A DNA stretch of 64,000 nt. Source: Panicum virgatum (taxonomy: Eukaryota; Streptophyta; Magnoliopsida; Poales; Poaceae). Under the pieces are notes generated by a model. That model had not been told where the DNA came from and made no database searches. It was given only the letters and a program-made list of their open reading frames with translations. Below, in pieces: positions 21,191 through 33,876 of this stretch (positions within the stretch are counted from its first letter, which is position 1; every line of letters begins with the position of its first letter). Position numbers and translations under genes: made by a program. The stretch spans positions 3,122,955 through 3,186,954 of the forward strand of contig NC_053137.1 of NCBI RefSeq assembly GCF_016808335.1, in the 5' to 3' direction.

Positions 21191-21709
21191 AGAAAGTTTA
21201 ATTTGGTCTCAATAATAACAACACACGGATCGGTAAAAAATACAAAGAATTCAAATTTTCCTAGTCCATCTGAAAAGAAAACAAAAAGGGGACCTACAAA
21301 AATTTGCAGCTTAAAATTTCATTGGGTCCAAAAACAAAAACTCGTTTTACTTTCACATCGACTAGGTTGTGATTTACCTTCCATCAATCCTCAGTCCACA
21401 CGGAACAAAAATGAGTACTGGGACAGGCTGTATCCTTCACCCGAGGGGGGAAAAATCCGTTACCAGTTTACCACACGCACACCGGCACACGCGTCGATCA
21501 GCCATTTCTACCTCTTCCATCACGCAGCCTTGGAGGAAAAATGGTGACGTGCTAACAGGGCTAAATAAAACACGGTGCGCTGATGGGCCGGATTGAAAAA
21601 CTCTAAACCATGAGTAGAACGACAATGTGGCTTAAAAATCGAGTGGTGGATAAAACAAATTTTAGCCGAGAGTAATAATGGTTAGTGGTTAGGAATTCCG
21701 TTTAAGCGC
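21191..21709. other. Unannotated spacer between the two tandem units
   Basis: AT-rich sequence with short open frames only. I see no supported gene; it is the remainder of the ~790-bp duplicated unit or of its flank. Confidence 0.4.
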
Positions 21710-21745
21710 AGGGGCCCTTGTTCTTCTTGACTATGCAAAGCAACG

Positions 21746-23521
21746 GAATTTTTATATTTTTATATTTCCTTTTTTACGATTTTGCAGAAATATATTTTAG
21801 AGTAGATAATTTGCAGAAATAGCCAGCTGCCACCAGTTGAAATGGCTATTGCCGTTTGAAACAGCGGTAAGGTCAAATACCGCCATTTCAATTGGCATTA
21901 AGGCCTTTGCACAGACATGACAACAACCTGCAGGCGGTATCGCCAGAACAGCAGAGCCTACCGCCATTTGAAACGGCTATATCCGTTTGAAATGGCGGTA
22001 AGGTCTCCATCCCTCCTACCACCGGGAAATAAATTTGGTGCGACAAACCACCGTTTGAACCGGCTATAGCCGTCTCAAACGGTGATAAATCTCCATATTT
22101 TTAGAAGATAATCTAATAATATAAATTTGAATATTTGCATATTGAATGATACTTGTTGAAATCAAATGCGAAGTACTAGATGATTTTGCAAATTACCATT
22201 ACCAAGTGGCACAGAAAATTTATTGTTATTAACTCGCACAGTGAGGGATTTGAAATCTGGGAATGTAATATTATATTGATAAAAATATCAGAAAATACCA
22301 AATTAATTGCGTGCCTAAACCTAGCGACACAAGAAAATCTAACCTTTTCAGTGTATTTTCAATAGACTTTTCAGACTGATTTGAAATAGGCTTTTCAATG
22401 TCCTTCGAAATAAGCTTTTCAGTGTCCCTGGAAATAGACTTTTTAGTGTTCTTCGAAATAGGCTTTTCAGTATCCTTCGAAATAGGCTTTTCAGTGATAT
22501 AGGCATAGACTTTTTCAGGTGCATTTACACCTCCACACCACGAGTACTTAACCTGCTTCCGTCTATATATATGCAGTGCTGGATGCATTACTAACGTCAA
22601 AACAAGAATTTCGCGGGCGAGGGGGAGCGGCAAAATCGAGTCTTTTCTTCGAGGGGATCATCGTGGTGGTGCTGGATTGATCCGGCGGCCAACGGTCGTC
22701 ACGAATCGGAGGGTGGAACTCCAGCGGCGGCGCACTGTTCTGCGACTGCGCAGTGCGGCGCTGCGAGGACGGCGGCGTCAATCCGAGGCGGCGGCAGCGC
22801 GGAGTGGATGTGCGTGAGGAGGAACCAATAAAGGTGCGGAGATTGCGTGCTTCAGTGCTTGCGGGGCGCGGGATCGTGGGAGTGGGACCATGCGGGCCGG
22901 GTGCGGAGATGGAGCGAGCGGTAAGCCCGGGGATCGGACGGTGATCATCTTGAGCGCTCGCGATGGCAACCGACGATGATGGAGTGTTTCATGCGAGCGG
23001 CGGGACGAAAGCATGAGAGGGGCGACGGTCGCAGGCGTCGGACTGTCGCCTCCTTTGATTTATTAGTTGTAGAGATAAAATGGCATTTACAGCCACTTTT
23101 TGGCCTCTTATAGGGCCATGGCACCTAACGCCATTTGGTCTGGCGGTAGCAACCTGCCCCCCCCCCATTGATTTGGCTGGAGGTGCCTAACGCCGAATCA
23201 ACCGGCGGTAGCTGCTGGGCGTCTGCACTTCTGCCTTTTGAATCGGTGGTATGTTTGCCGGGCCCAAAGCACGTCAGGGCAGCACAAGTTGACGTCAGTC
23301 CAGAATTCTACCGCCATTTCAATCGGAGATTCTACTCTAACCACCGGATCAAATGGGGATATGTGAAATATCCTCTTCATCCGGCGTTTTTCCTTCCTAC
23401 CGCCGCTTTAACCGGCGGTCGCCGTTTCATCCAGTGTCCTGCGATTATTTTTTCAAATTTTGTACTCCCAAATATATTCCTGCAAAATTTTAAAAAAGGA
23501 AATAAAAAAATAAAAAATTTC
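21746..23521. mobile_element. Non-autonomous MULE (1.78 kb), possible gene-capturing (Pack-MULE) type
   Basis: A direct match caaagcaacg flanks the element (21736-21745 and 23522-23531), containing the 9-10-bp target duplication. The left end gaatttttatattttta and the reverse-complemented right end gaaattttttatttttt begin long inverted repeats that also share 'ttccttttttacgattttgc'-like sequence and 'aatatattt'. The termini carry dyads built from taccgccattt / aaatggcggta, the best at 21959-22000. The centre (22600-23050) is GC-rich and exon-like, unlike its AT-rich surroundings, and may be captured host sequence. There is no transposase. Confidence 0.8.
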
Positions 23522-23700
23522 CAAAGCAACGTGGGCTGCATCACCCGTTGTGGGCTGACCTGGATTGGGCCTTGGTCCCAGAATGGGCCTCATGGTCTTT
23601 CAACTACTGCATGTGCTGATCCAAAAACAAAATTTATGCAGATATTTTCTCCAAAGCCAAAATTCATCGACGAATTCCTCTCGAAAGAAAGAAAGAAAGT

Positions 23701-26198
23701 TAGTGAAGTGCCAGAGACTTTGCAGGACATACAGACCGGAAGACTTGACCACTGTGGCAGCTAGCCAGCTCTCTGTTCTATTTCTTGGTTGTCTCAGTCA
23801 GCGATGCATCACCTGGCCATTTGTAGCTTGACAGATGGGAGGTGATCCATCCACTATATTCCAGTCTCAGGTGGGATCTGATCTTACGGGCGGCCAACAA
23901 GTTGCAGCCGGAGATCAAATCGGCATCGACCTCAGCGATCTCCAATCGGATTCAGAAAGAGAGACCGTCGCTAAAATGTCCTCCTGCCCATCTTTTGCAT
24001 ACGTAGTGGCGGTCAATGTGTTCTGTTCTATAGCTAGTACCAATCACCAGATGTGAGAAGATAAAAAGAAACGAATTAAAGGCATGCAAAAGAAACAAGT
24101 ATATGTACTTTTCAAAAAAGAAAGAAACCAGATTTTTGTACCCTTTTTTTCTGAAGAAAAAGACATTTGATGAGGAAGGGAGAGCTTACAGTGCTCTCTC
24201 CCTGCTAAAAGAATGGAACTTTCATTTTCCGAGTACCTAAATAATTTCAACTTCGACTAAATTTATATAAAATAGTATTGATATTTATGTTACAAAATAA
24301 AAATTATTGTATTAATTATGCAATGCACTTTAATACTAAATCTGTTTGAAAGTATAAATTTGATTAAATTTAAAATTATTTGACTCTTTAAAGAAGGGAG
24401 AGTTGCATTATCTTTAAAGTGGTGCGGTGGAGTTCCAGCGGACGGACTGACCGAGTTAAGAGGGGACAGAAGGGACGTTCGAGATGACAGGCGTGGGCCC
24501 CGCGGCTGCATGAACGTCTCTCTCCTCTGAGCTGAGCCCATTGGATGGATGCAGCTGCCCACTCGTCACTGTAGCTTAGGGTCTTTTACATGCAACACCT
24601 TGTCGATGTCCCAATTCTCTCGTGCCACCTGTGTACGGTGGTTGATTCATGGACGAATTTTGTTGGAAAAAAATGATGTCCTCTTTTTTTTATCAGATCT
24701 TACTTTGTGAATGAGAGTAGGAATTGCTATAGCTATAGCCTGACAATACCATGTGGCTGAATTTGTATGGAAATTTGCATGTCATCTATCTGTGGATTCT
24801 TGCACGTTTCTTTGTGCTCAAGAGAGTACTCTTTCCGGTGCCTAATTTCTTGTACTAACTGTTATCTAAGCTGGCACCAGTGCAGTGAGTAGGAGTATAT
24901 CAAGTCAGCGTGCATGCTCCTATAGCGCCGGTTAGTGCCATACTGCCATACCATCTCCTCGTGCAGATAGACCATGCCGTCGCATCGCATCGGTCACAAG
25001 CAAAAAGCATCCAAAGCTGGCCTCGCAATGCTTTTCTCATCTACCTGCTTGTCGTGTTAACCTTTTCCACATTATTATTTGAAGTTCGTGACACCAGGCA
25101 GCTCCTGCTATTTTTTTTTTACAGAGACGTTCCGCAATTCCAAAAGGAACACAACTGTCGAAAATCTTAAAAATACCACCACTAGAAACAAAATTTTGAA
25201 AAAAAAAACTTACCCTATGAGCTTATGTATCTGGTGACAGTCAGTTGGTGGTCATTTCGATTGGATACCCGGCCCCCAAAGCTAATTGTGGAACGTCACT
25301 GTTGTGTTCAGGTCCCGTTGATTCAACGCCAGTTGATGCCACTGCATTGACATTCCTAGCTAGGATATGATCGTCTATTATTATAGCTACCACTCGAGAC
25401 TATAAAATCAGATGTACATGTAGCTTTGCCTTTCTTTTGTTGCACAAAGTCAACATGGGGAAGTAATGGACTTGCATAACCTAACCTAGCTCCTTGCACA
25501 AGATGTCATGAAATCTTTGTGGATAAATACCGACAGACCTTTTTTATGACACATAAAATTGGACTATTTTCTCATGAAATGATTTCTCCATTAACACTAC
25601 AGTTGTTGCAGTGTTTAGAAAAAAAATGAAGAACGTTCTGAATTAAAACTAAATACTAAATACAGGTGTTATCAGGGGTGAAGATGAAAAAAGGGACGAC
25701 GGATGCAGGAGAATGCCTGGGTCCATTCCGTTCGGTTGCCCAAGTTGGTGGCGCTCAGCTCAGCTCCGCTCTCTCTCTCTGACCGTATCTTTTGTTCGCG
25801 CCGGGAAGGGAAGAGATGAGACGACGATCAGACGAGGTGTCCGGAGGGAGCAACACTGCAACAGTGCCACGCGACGACCACACGTCCTCCGAGGCTCGGC
25901 CCTGAGGCGCAGACAGGTGGGCCCGCGCCATCCCCCGGCAGCGACACGACAGGAGACTGCGGCGCCGCAGCAGGTCCGTCCATCCGACGCAGAACCCGCG
26001 CGATTCGCGGGGAATTTCTTTTCGCCATCCACCTCGTTTTCTTTTTATTGCCTGCAGCAGCAGGAGGACACTCGACTGCCCGTGGAATCTTTCTTTACTG
26101 AAACCGCGTCGCGGTCCAGCGAGACGGGCCACGTAGTCAGGAAAACATCGGCCGTCAAATTGCGATCCGACGGCTAGAAATAAATAGGGACGTAAATT
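23701..26198. other. Intergenic region
   Basis: No supported gene. 23760-24060 and 25700-26190 are locally GC-richer and could be old UTR or captured sequence. The open frames there show no family signature and overlap each other on both strands. The rest is AT-rich with short homopolymers. Confidence 0.5.
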
Positions 26199-26510
26199 TT
26201 GCAAAAAAAATCCCGAGCTTTATTAAAATGAATACGGAGTCCATCAATTTAATGGAAAACCCCTCGGACTTTGTGGAGCCTTACTTTACAAAAAAAACCC
26301 TGAACTTTTAGTAATCGTGTCGTACTCCGTGAATTTTGTAAAAAAAACCTGGACTTTGTTAAAATGATTCTGAAGTCCATCAATTTTATGAAAAACCCCC
26401 TTGAACTTTTCAGTAATCGACCAGTACTCCGTCGACGCCAAATTTACCAAATAACCCACGCAGTCTACCAATTTTACGAAAATCCCCCCCGGACTTTTTG
26501 CAGTTCAATT
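26199..26510 (+). repeat. Degenerate tandem repeat, about 140-bp unit
   Basis: Two units are visible. Each has 'ttaaaatga-t-c-gagtccatcaattttatg', then 'aaaaacccc', then 'gaacttttagtaatcg' and 'gtactccg'. The first begins near 26199 and the second near 26338. A partial third follows with 'ctaccaattttacgaaaatcccccc' (split by changes) near 26470. Several poly-A and poly-C runs give the region an unusual skew. No function can be assigned. Confidence 0.65.
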
Positions 26511-27107
26511 TTTTAAAATAAAACTGAACTGGAGGGCATATTTCTGCACGCAACGCCGCGCAATGTTCTAGTTATTGATAGAATTAAGGCTCGGTGCCCT
26601 TTTTACCTTTTACCTTTGCCTTCTTTTTACATTTTTTTTATTCAGTTCATCCTTGAGATGGAAGTGTTGGGTCACCTATGGCCACACCTTCATTGTACCA
26701 CAGTTGTATTAAACCTCATGTTACAAGTTTGCATGGCAGGGGTTTATGGGAGATGACGCTATAAACATCTGTTTGTACATCATAGTAATTAACTAATAAA
26801 TATATCCGTACATTGCTATGACGAGCTATATAAATAGATTAATTAGCTAATAAATATATCCTTTTTCTATTTTACTCACCAAACGCTAATTCTAAATGGT
26901 TTCGGATCCTTACTCAATGTACGGTCACTTAGGATCCAATTAATGGATAAAAAAATTATTGTTTACTTTAGTAAAGTAGAGAAGAGATGAGATGAAAACC
27001 TAAGTAAATGCTGATATGTTGGATGGCCATTAATCTATACTAGTCTAACAACCCGTGCTCCCGCATGGACTAGTTAGAGATATCTAATAATTTTCTATCT
27101 CACACTC

Positions 27108-29823
27108 TATTGTCAGCCATCTGGAACAGGGCAAGAACCAATGGTGAGTGTTTGTGTGGAAAAAGGATTGAGTAAGAAAAAATCCTAATGTGAAAAGGGC
27201 CTGAAGATGGGTTTCGCTCCTAGGGTCACGTCATACGGCCAACCTACGGCTCTGATACCACCTGAAGCGTCCCCTCATAAGAGAAGACTTAAAAGTGATA
27301 CAATATCAGTCCCAGGAGGCTGATAACACTTTTATTACATCAGATGGTACATCACCGTACAACTCTACGCGGAAGTGGGCAGTGAAATGCCACTATCGTG
27401 AGGATAACAACCAACACCCACACAACGATATTAACTACGAATAGGGGGTCATCAGAGTCTTGCGCCATACGGAACTTCCTGCGGGTGACCCTATCCACAG
27501 GCAAGGTTGGGTGCAGGACGGAACCTCTACTCAACGTCTTCGGGAACGAAGTCTGGATCTTCCTCTGTAAAAATTAAGAATGGGGTGAGTACAAACGTAC
27601 TCAGCAAGTCCAACCACACCCACGGAGGGGGTATAAACAGAATATAATGCACAGAATAAATCAAGGGTAATGCTAGGGTTTAATTTGCGGAAAGCTGATT
27701 TTCATGCAAGGGTTCATTTGAAAGAAAGGATTTTCAAAACAAGTTTTTCGAGTAACACAGGATCCAAGTTCTAAGTTGCTACCGGACTCCTTATCCGCCG
27801 TAGCACTCGGCACAACTGCCGGACACTTTTACAAAACGACTCACACCAACCCATCCAATCCCAGAAGAAACACTAGTTATGTGACCACACCGTAACTCGC
27901 ACAGTACCGTGGGCACGACTATTCGAATAGATTTTAACTCTGCAGAGGTGTGCAACTTTACCCACAAGCGGGGTACCACAGCTCGATCACCGTAGTGTCG
28001 GTGCAGATCCCAACAAAGCCATTACCCACCTTAGCTAGACCTGACTAGCCATCACGGGATCCACCAAGGGGTCATTGACCTATTACATAGGTTTTAACCG
28101 GGGCCTAAGTCACACAGAGCTAATCCCGTCTCCTTGATCACACGTTGCTCTCAGCTCTCCTGATGGCTATCAGACTAACTAGTGGGGTTTATGCTAAGCC
28201 GTTGCCCATTCAACGGTCGAGTGGTTTGCACGGTAATAGATTTAGGTGAGATGACACACCAACTCGGTCCTTAGTTGTGACAAGATGGATATCTCCCTTC
28301 CTTACTTAACCACGCAGGCACAAGCACACCAATCGGCAAATCACACAGAAATGTCATCCATCCTGTCTAAACTCATCTTTCGAAAATTCAAAATTTTCCC
28401 TTCCCACACACACTCGCACGTTTTCTTTTTATAAAACAAATTGTACCGAGTTTAAGGTCCTAAGCGTTCTATCAGCGATTAACGTCCAAACGCATTCAGA
28501 CATTAATCTAGGTGATCAAGGAATGGTTATAACAAATCAAGGGGTGGCTATCCAACCATGTTTTAGCAGCAAAACAACATGCAGTTTTTAAACAGGCCAA
28601 TAGGTTGTGTTTTTTTTAAAAAAAAAACTAGGACAAAATATGCATCAAAGGATGGGATTGAACTTGCCGTCTTCAAAGCCTTCTGGGAAGTCCTAACCGA
28701 GGCACTGTCCTTCGGGTTCGGGGTCGCGGAACTGGTCCTCGTTCGCTTGCTCGCAGTACTGCTTGTCGATGGGTTCTCCCTCGTTCACACCGTGATCTAC
28801 GACATGTACAAACAAACACATAATCAAGAAAAAGAGAGAGGGAGGAGAGAGGATCCGATCCCGGCCGGGGTGGTCCGAGGCGGCCCGGCCACGAGGGTGG
28901 GTGGCGGTGAGCGGCGGTGGCCGTGGTGGCGCCGCTGCGGAGCTCGGTGGCGGCCAAGGGGAAGGGGGAAAGTGAGAGGGGGCCAAGAGGGTCCTATCCC
29001 TACCTTGGCACGAGCTGTGGCGTGGCGAGAAGATGGGGCGACGAGGGCGGGCGACGGCGGCCACGACGGCTCTGGGTGGCGGCGTGGCGCGTAGCTGGTG
29101 GCGGTTGCTACGCTCGCTGGAGGGCGGCGCGGCGAGCAGTGCCGTGCGTGGTGCGCGTGGGCGCGCACAGGAGCGGCCGGCGGCGAAGGCGGGCACGCAC
29201 GTGGAGCGCGTGGAGGCAGCTGGGAGCGGGACGAGCAGGCGCGCGCGCGGGCGAGCCGGTGTTGCGGCGTGTGCGGCTCGGTGCGCCGCGGCGCGGCGCG
29301 GCGAGCGTGTGCGTGCGCGCGCGTGCGCACGCATGGGCGCGCGTGGGGCGCAGGCGCGTACCGCGCGCAAGGATTGAGTGGCAGCGAGCTGCTGCAGTTG
29401 TGCGCGGGAGGGCGAGGTCGGGGAGCCGGGGCCGGGCGTGCGCTGGCCGAGCGGCGCGCGGGAGCGTGCGGGAGGAGAGGGAGTAGGGAGAGAGAAGGAA
29501 GGGAGGAGGAGAAAGAAAAAGAAAGGAAAAAAGGAAAATGGAAAAAGGGAAAAGAAAAGAAAAAGAAAAAGAGAGAAAGAGAGAGAGAGCGATCGTGCTC
29601 CGGCGGCGATTGCGGCCCGGTCGGCCACGCGCAGTGGTCGCGTGCGCGCGCGGAACGAGGGCCACAGAGAAATGGGTCGGCGATTGGAAATCGGGTGGCG
29701 TGACAGAGAAAGGATTCCGGGAATTAGGGTTCAGGGTAGAAGATTTTTGAGCTCAACGATGAAAGACTTCGAAAATTATATTTAGCGCGTGATATAACTG
29801 GGTGAATTTTCCGGGACGTTACA
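27108..29823 (-). mobile_element. Truncated LTR retrotransposon: 5' LTR, primer site and leader only
   Basis: Read on the minus strand, an LTR runs from 29823 (TGTAACGTCCCGG) to 27263 (ending ...GGGACGCTTCA), 2,561 bp. Two bases later comes the primer site tggtatcagagc (27249-27260), complementary to initiator tRNA-Met. A ~140-bp leader follows and ends near 27108 at a putative gag start codon. Everything downstream, including the 3' LTR, is lost. The LTR has a GC-rich, purine/pyrimidine-skewed block (28850-29700) and a less GC-rich half. Overlapping open frames in the block are compositional. Confidence 0.8.
27587..27602. repeat. Palindrome GAGTAC-aaac-GTACTC in the truncated LTR
   Basis: A perfect 6-bp-arm dyad with a 4-bp loop, followed by agcaag. 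The gypsy LTRs at 39170-39186 and 47421-47437 carry the same dyad with a 5-bp loop, followed by cgcaag. The shared position and flanks suggest a conserved LTR element. Confidence 0.6.
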
Positions 29824-30329
29824 AATAATAACATAAATAATATACTAATAATGATAGAAATAGTAATTTAGAATTTATACTGATGCTCTTTAAGACTTTA
29901 TTATAATAATATAATTCGATTCAGATGTGGGGTTTATTTCAATTTTTTATTATGATATCATTGGATAGTATATACAAAAATTTAGGGGGTTATTTGATAT
30001 TATTTTATAATGGCATAAGTGGATAATTTACATGAATATTAGGGGGTTACTTTAGATTATTTTTTATAATGGTAGAGATGGGTAATTTAGATACATGTGT
30101 AGGGGGTTACTTTACTTTATTTTCATAATGACAAAGGTGGGTAATTTATTAGAAAAAGATATCAGATCCAATGGCTATTATGATTAGAGTTGCCGAATTG
30201 ATGGCCAGATATTTCTGAATTTTGTGAGAATTTGTAGGATTTCTCTATTTTTTTAAACTGTCCACCTAGGATCCTAGGTGGCATCACCTGAAAGCTTCAA
30301 AAGGAGCCTCCAATTAGTAATAGTAAGAT

Positions 30330-32704
30330 ATTTATTTGCCAGTGTCACCTACGATATTTGGGTCTTAGCTCATAAAGTCACGTGCCTGTAGACTTTTACA
30401 GCTTGCCATAACCGTAAAATGGTTTTCTTCTGACTTTCTGAAATAGCAGCGCGCCATTACCATGGGATTAGTGCAAACTGATAGTTGGTGGGACCCGCCT
30501 GATGGCACAAATGTAAGCTGGTGCGTGAACCTTGATAGGATCAGCTGCATGCGCTGTCTAGCTTGTACGTGTTCCGTCCTAAACTAGTCCAAGTTATTAG
30601 ATTAGACACCCATTGCACTCATCTTATCAAAACAAATGCTGCATTGATTATCACAAGTAAGCCGTGACATGATTTAATAATTCACTTGATCGAACAGTTA
30701 GTGGATAATTCAAACAGCAGAGTTTTTTTTTCAAGATTTTTCCACGTAGTTCTATATACTTACCATATGTTACCGTGTTACCAAACACGATAACACATTA
30801 ACACCTCAATTAGTGCATAAAAAATTTATTAAAATTTGAATGAATAGAGCGTGCAAATATACACCTTCATGCAAAGTTTAAGGTTGAACCTGCGAGTTCA
30901 ACTATCTATTGATGATCTATCTACAACCCGCAACTATCCAAGTGTTGGTTTCTCTTTTTGTTTCTCATTGCATAAGTTTTTGTCCAATCTTAAACTTTTG
31001 CATGTTGGTAGATATTTGCATGCTCTATCCATTCATATTTTTGATAAAATTTTAATGCATCTATTTGGTTGCTATCATGTTGGGTAATATGGTAAATACA
31101 TAAAGAGGTGGCAACATGTAAAAGTCCTCATGCCAGGAGACCGTGGAGTGGTCTTTGATGACCAAAAGCCCAACGCTTGCGTCGTCTCAACTTACCCGAA
31201 ATCCAACAAAAAACCCAACCCGATCTGACCTGAAAATTATGCATTGAAAATCAGATTTTATCTAACTCAACTGAACCTGACCCAATCTAACCCAACCACG
31301 TGCCGGGCCGGGCTCGGGCTGAAAAATCCAACCTGATGATTTCTTTTGACCCGGCCCGAACCCGACCCAATCCGACAGGGTATAGCTCTCTTGCCACCTC
31401 ATCTACACAACATGTGTGACTCATAGGATGCTATCCTTTTGAATTAACTCGGAGAATCCTTTAGTCCGGATCGCCGGATTGGTAACACCAACCGGGACTA
31501 AAGGTTTGGACTTTTAGTCTAATAGTCACAGTTGAAGCCACCAATCAGGATAAATGTCCCTATCCTCACCGGCCACCGTGCTAGCCGTTAGATCTGGAAT
31601 TAAAACTTTGTCTAGTCCCGGTTCTAACGGCGGCCAGATAAATGTGCAGGATCAAAGACTCTTTTGATACTAGTGCTATAAAATACAGTAATATTTGCCA
31701 TTAAAGTGATATTTAAATTGATATAAAATACGGACAAGCGACTGGTCAATTTTAGAATCCGCTCTTGTCATTCGAGTGATATGATTAAGTCGGGTGGGCC
31801 CGGGATGCCGGGCTTTGGAGCGGCATTTGTCGCGGTCCAGAACGTGGACGTCAAGATGTTGGATGCAAAACACACGTTCATTACGGCTCGAAGATGACGT
31901 GTCGTGTACATGTTCAACCAAAGTAGATAAATGAGAAGGGAGAAGAGGACCTTTTTTTCACGCAGCACAAATCAGACTAGAAACACGCAAAGGGAATATT
32001 CTCTCGTGCATGCACCTTCTCCTTCGCACAACGTCTAGTAGTTGGTTTCAAACTTTCAATTCACTCATCGTGTCTACAACTAACAGTCCCAGCGATCGCC
32101 TTCGCCTCCGGTTTTTTTTTTCACGAGTTTCATGTGCAAACACGTACTAGAAACTCTGCGTAGTGTACCTACCTTTCAAAGAAAAAAAAATCTGTGTACA
32201 TAGATTTCTCAGCTTCTTTTATCACTCTTGAAGAAAAAAAATGTACTTTTATTTGACTTTCTTTAATTTCCTATAACGATGATTGCAAAAAAAAAAACTA
32301 TGCAAAGCTTTGATTATTCTGCCCTTATTCTCATGCTGTTCTTAATGAGTTTATTAGCATAGAATATATGTATAGGTTCTGCATGCATGTAATTGGCAAG
32401 AGTCATCATGGGCATATATATAAAGAGGCAGGGAATTATTAAACAATACTATGTGATAACAATGGCAACGTTCACTACTAGCTTAGAGGTCATAAATAAT
32501 AATAAAAAGGACTCCGGTGAGCGTATCACAAAAGAGCGGATGATAGTGATTAGTGAAACCAAAGAAATGCATGCATCTTGAACAAAACATCTTACAGAAA
32601 GAAAATCAACTCAAGGTCATTTCTTGAGGGATTATGCAATTTTGCCTCTTTAAATGTACCTAGAGACAGAAAAGCTATATAAGTAAGCATATATGGTCTA
32701 TATA
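30330..32704. other. Intergenic region with a CACTA-type fragment
   Basis: No supported gene. At 31449-31650 the sequence 'ggtaacaccaaccgggactaaagg' is present in part and is echoed by 'tagtcccggttctaacgg'; these hairpin-like units are typical of grass CACTA sub-terminal repeats. 31190-31380 is rich in 'cccaacccga' repeats, like another low-complexity MITE. No termini can be fixed for either. Confidence 0.45.
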
Positions 32705-33040
32705 CTCCCTCCATTCAACTATTCAAGGCCTATTTGTTGATGACTCAAAGACCGAGGAAGAGTTAACTAAAGAAAAAAAATGCAATTACTTCGTCCTCGT
32801 TTCACGCGTACAGTTTAGCCTCCTAATTATGACATTTGGCCACTGGGATCCACTGTGCATGGGCGGCGTGTGATAGGTTAGAAAAAAAAAACATGGTGCC
32901 ACAATGGATCCGGGGATGGAGTTACTCCGCGACGGCCACAAAGCGTCGTGCATGATGACTTCGAGAAAAACTGAAATTGGCCTTGTTTATCTAGATTTTT
33001 CAGATTTCCTAATGGGCTTTGTATAGTTGGATGGAGGGAG
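32705..33040. mobile_element. Stowaway MITE (336 bp)
   Basis: The left end ctccctccattcaacta and the reverse-complemented right end ctccctccatccaacta form Stowaway terminal repeats. TA dinucleotides flank both sides (32703-32704 and 33041-33042), as expected for the Tc1/mariner-related family. There is no coding capacity. Confidence 0.85.
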
Positions 33041-33131
33041 TATGTTACTAAAGCAACAATTCACTTTAATTTGTTTGTTTGGCCCTTATTCACTAATCAT
33101 CAACCCAATTTTATTCCGTGTGCCACTAATA

Positions 33132-33876
33132 ATCTTACTACTACTAATTGAAGGCTCCTTTTAAGTCTTCATGTAAAGCCACATAGGAACCTCGGAGGAC
33201 ACTCTTGAAAAATCTTAGCAATTCTCACAAAAATCAGAAATATCAGGCCATCAATCCAATAAATCTAATTATAATAGCCGTTGCATATGTTATCATTCCT
33301 AATAAATTATACAATTCTGCCATTATAAAAATAAACTAAAGTAACGCTCTAAACATGTATCTAAGTTACCCACCTCTACCATTATTTAAAAAAATATCTA
33401 AAATAATACCTTAATCTTTGTGTAAATTACCCACTTATGTCATTATAAAAATAACACAAATAACCCCTAAATTTGCATATAAATTATCTAATTATATATA
33501 ATTAAAAGTGAAAGTAACTACTAAATATGAGTCTGAATTATATAGTTATAATAAATATTAAAGTGCACCAATATAAAATTCTAGATTACTATTTCTATTA
33601 GTATTAATATATTATTTATATAAAATACAACCCACGATATGTATCGCCATGCATTCATATATGCAAATATTTCCATTAAATATGTATCAAACATAGATGA
33701 AGATGTAATACAAAATAAAATGTGTTGCAATTAGATGATGGTAAATAATTTTAGAGTATGTGTTAGAATATTTAATAAATTAAAAAGTACGTGAGATAGA
33801 TAATTATAATTAGTAGTGATAATTTTTATTTTTATATTAATTCTAATCAGTCTGTCCGGAAGCACGGGTTGATAGA
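33132..33876 (-). mobile_element. Helitron-like repeat copy 2 (inverted relative to 27034-30329)
   Basis: Read on the minus strand it begins tctatcaacccgtgctt and ends aattagtagtagtaagat. It matches copy 1 along most of its length and keeps an internal ~250 bp that copy 1 has lost. It has no coding capacity, so it is non-autonomous. Confidence 0.45.

Larger units (their letters stand above)
27034..30329 (+). mobile_element. Helitron-like repeat copy 1, split by an LTR retrotransposon remnant
   Basis: The left end tctatactag...acccgtgc resembles the TC-starting 5' ends of grass Helitrons. The right end aattagtaatagtaagat is shared with an inverted copy at 33132-33876. The right part (29824-30329) aligns well with that copy, including recurring 'agggggttactt' and 'ataatgg-a-a-gtgggtaattta' units. 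The left part (27034-27107) also aligns. The LTR remnant lies between, and about 250 bp present in the other copy are missing. I do not see a clean CTRR 3' end, so the class is tentative. Confidence 0.45.

Noticed and set aside
25713..26204. Overlapping open frames of ~150 residues on both strands
   Set aside because: No protein signature or splice sites and no codon pattern. Left as GC-rich intergenic DNA.
28693..29703. Several 135-311-residue open frames on both strands
   Set aside because: They overlap one another in a GC-rich, purine/pyrimidine-skewed block inside an LTR. Low-complexity Arg/Ala/Pro/Lys composition is what such DNA gives by chance.
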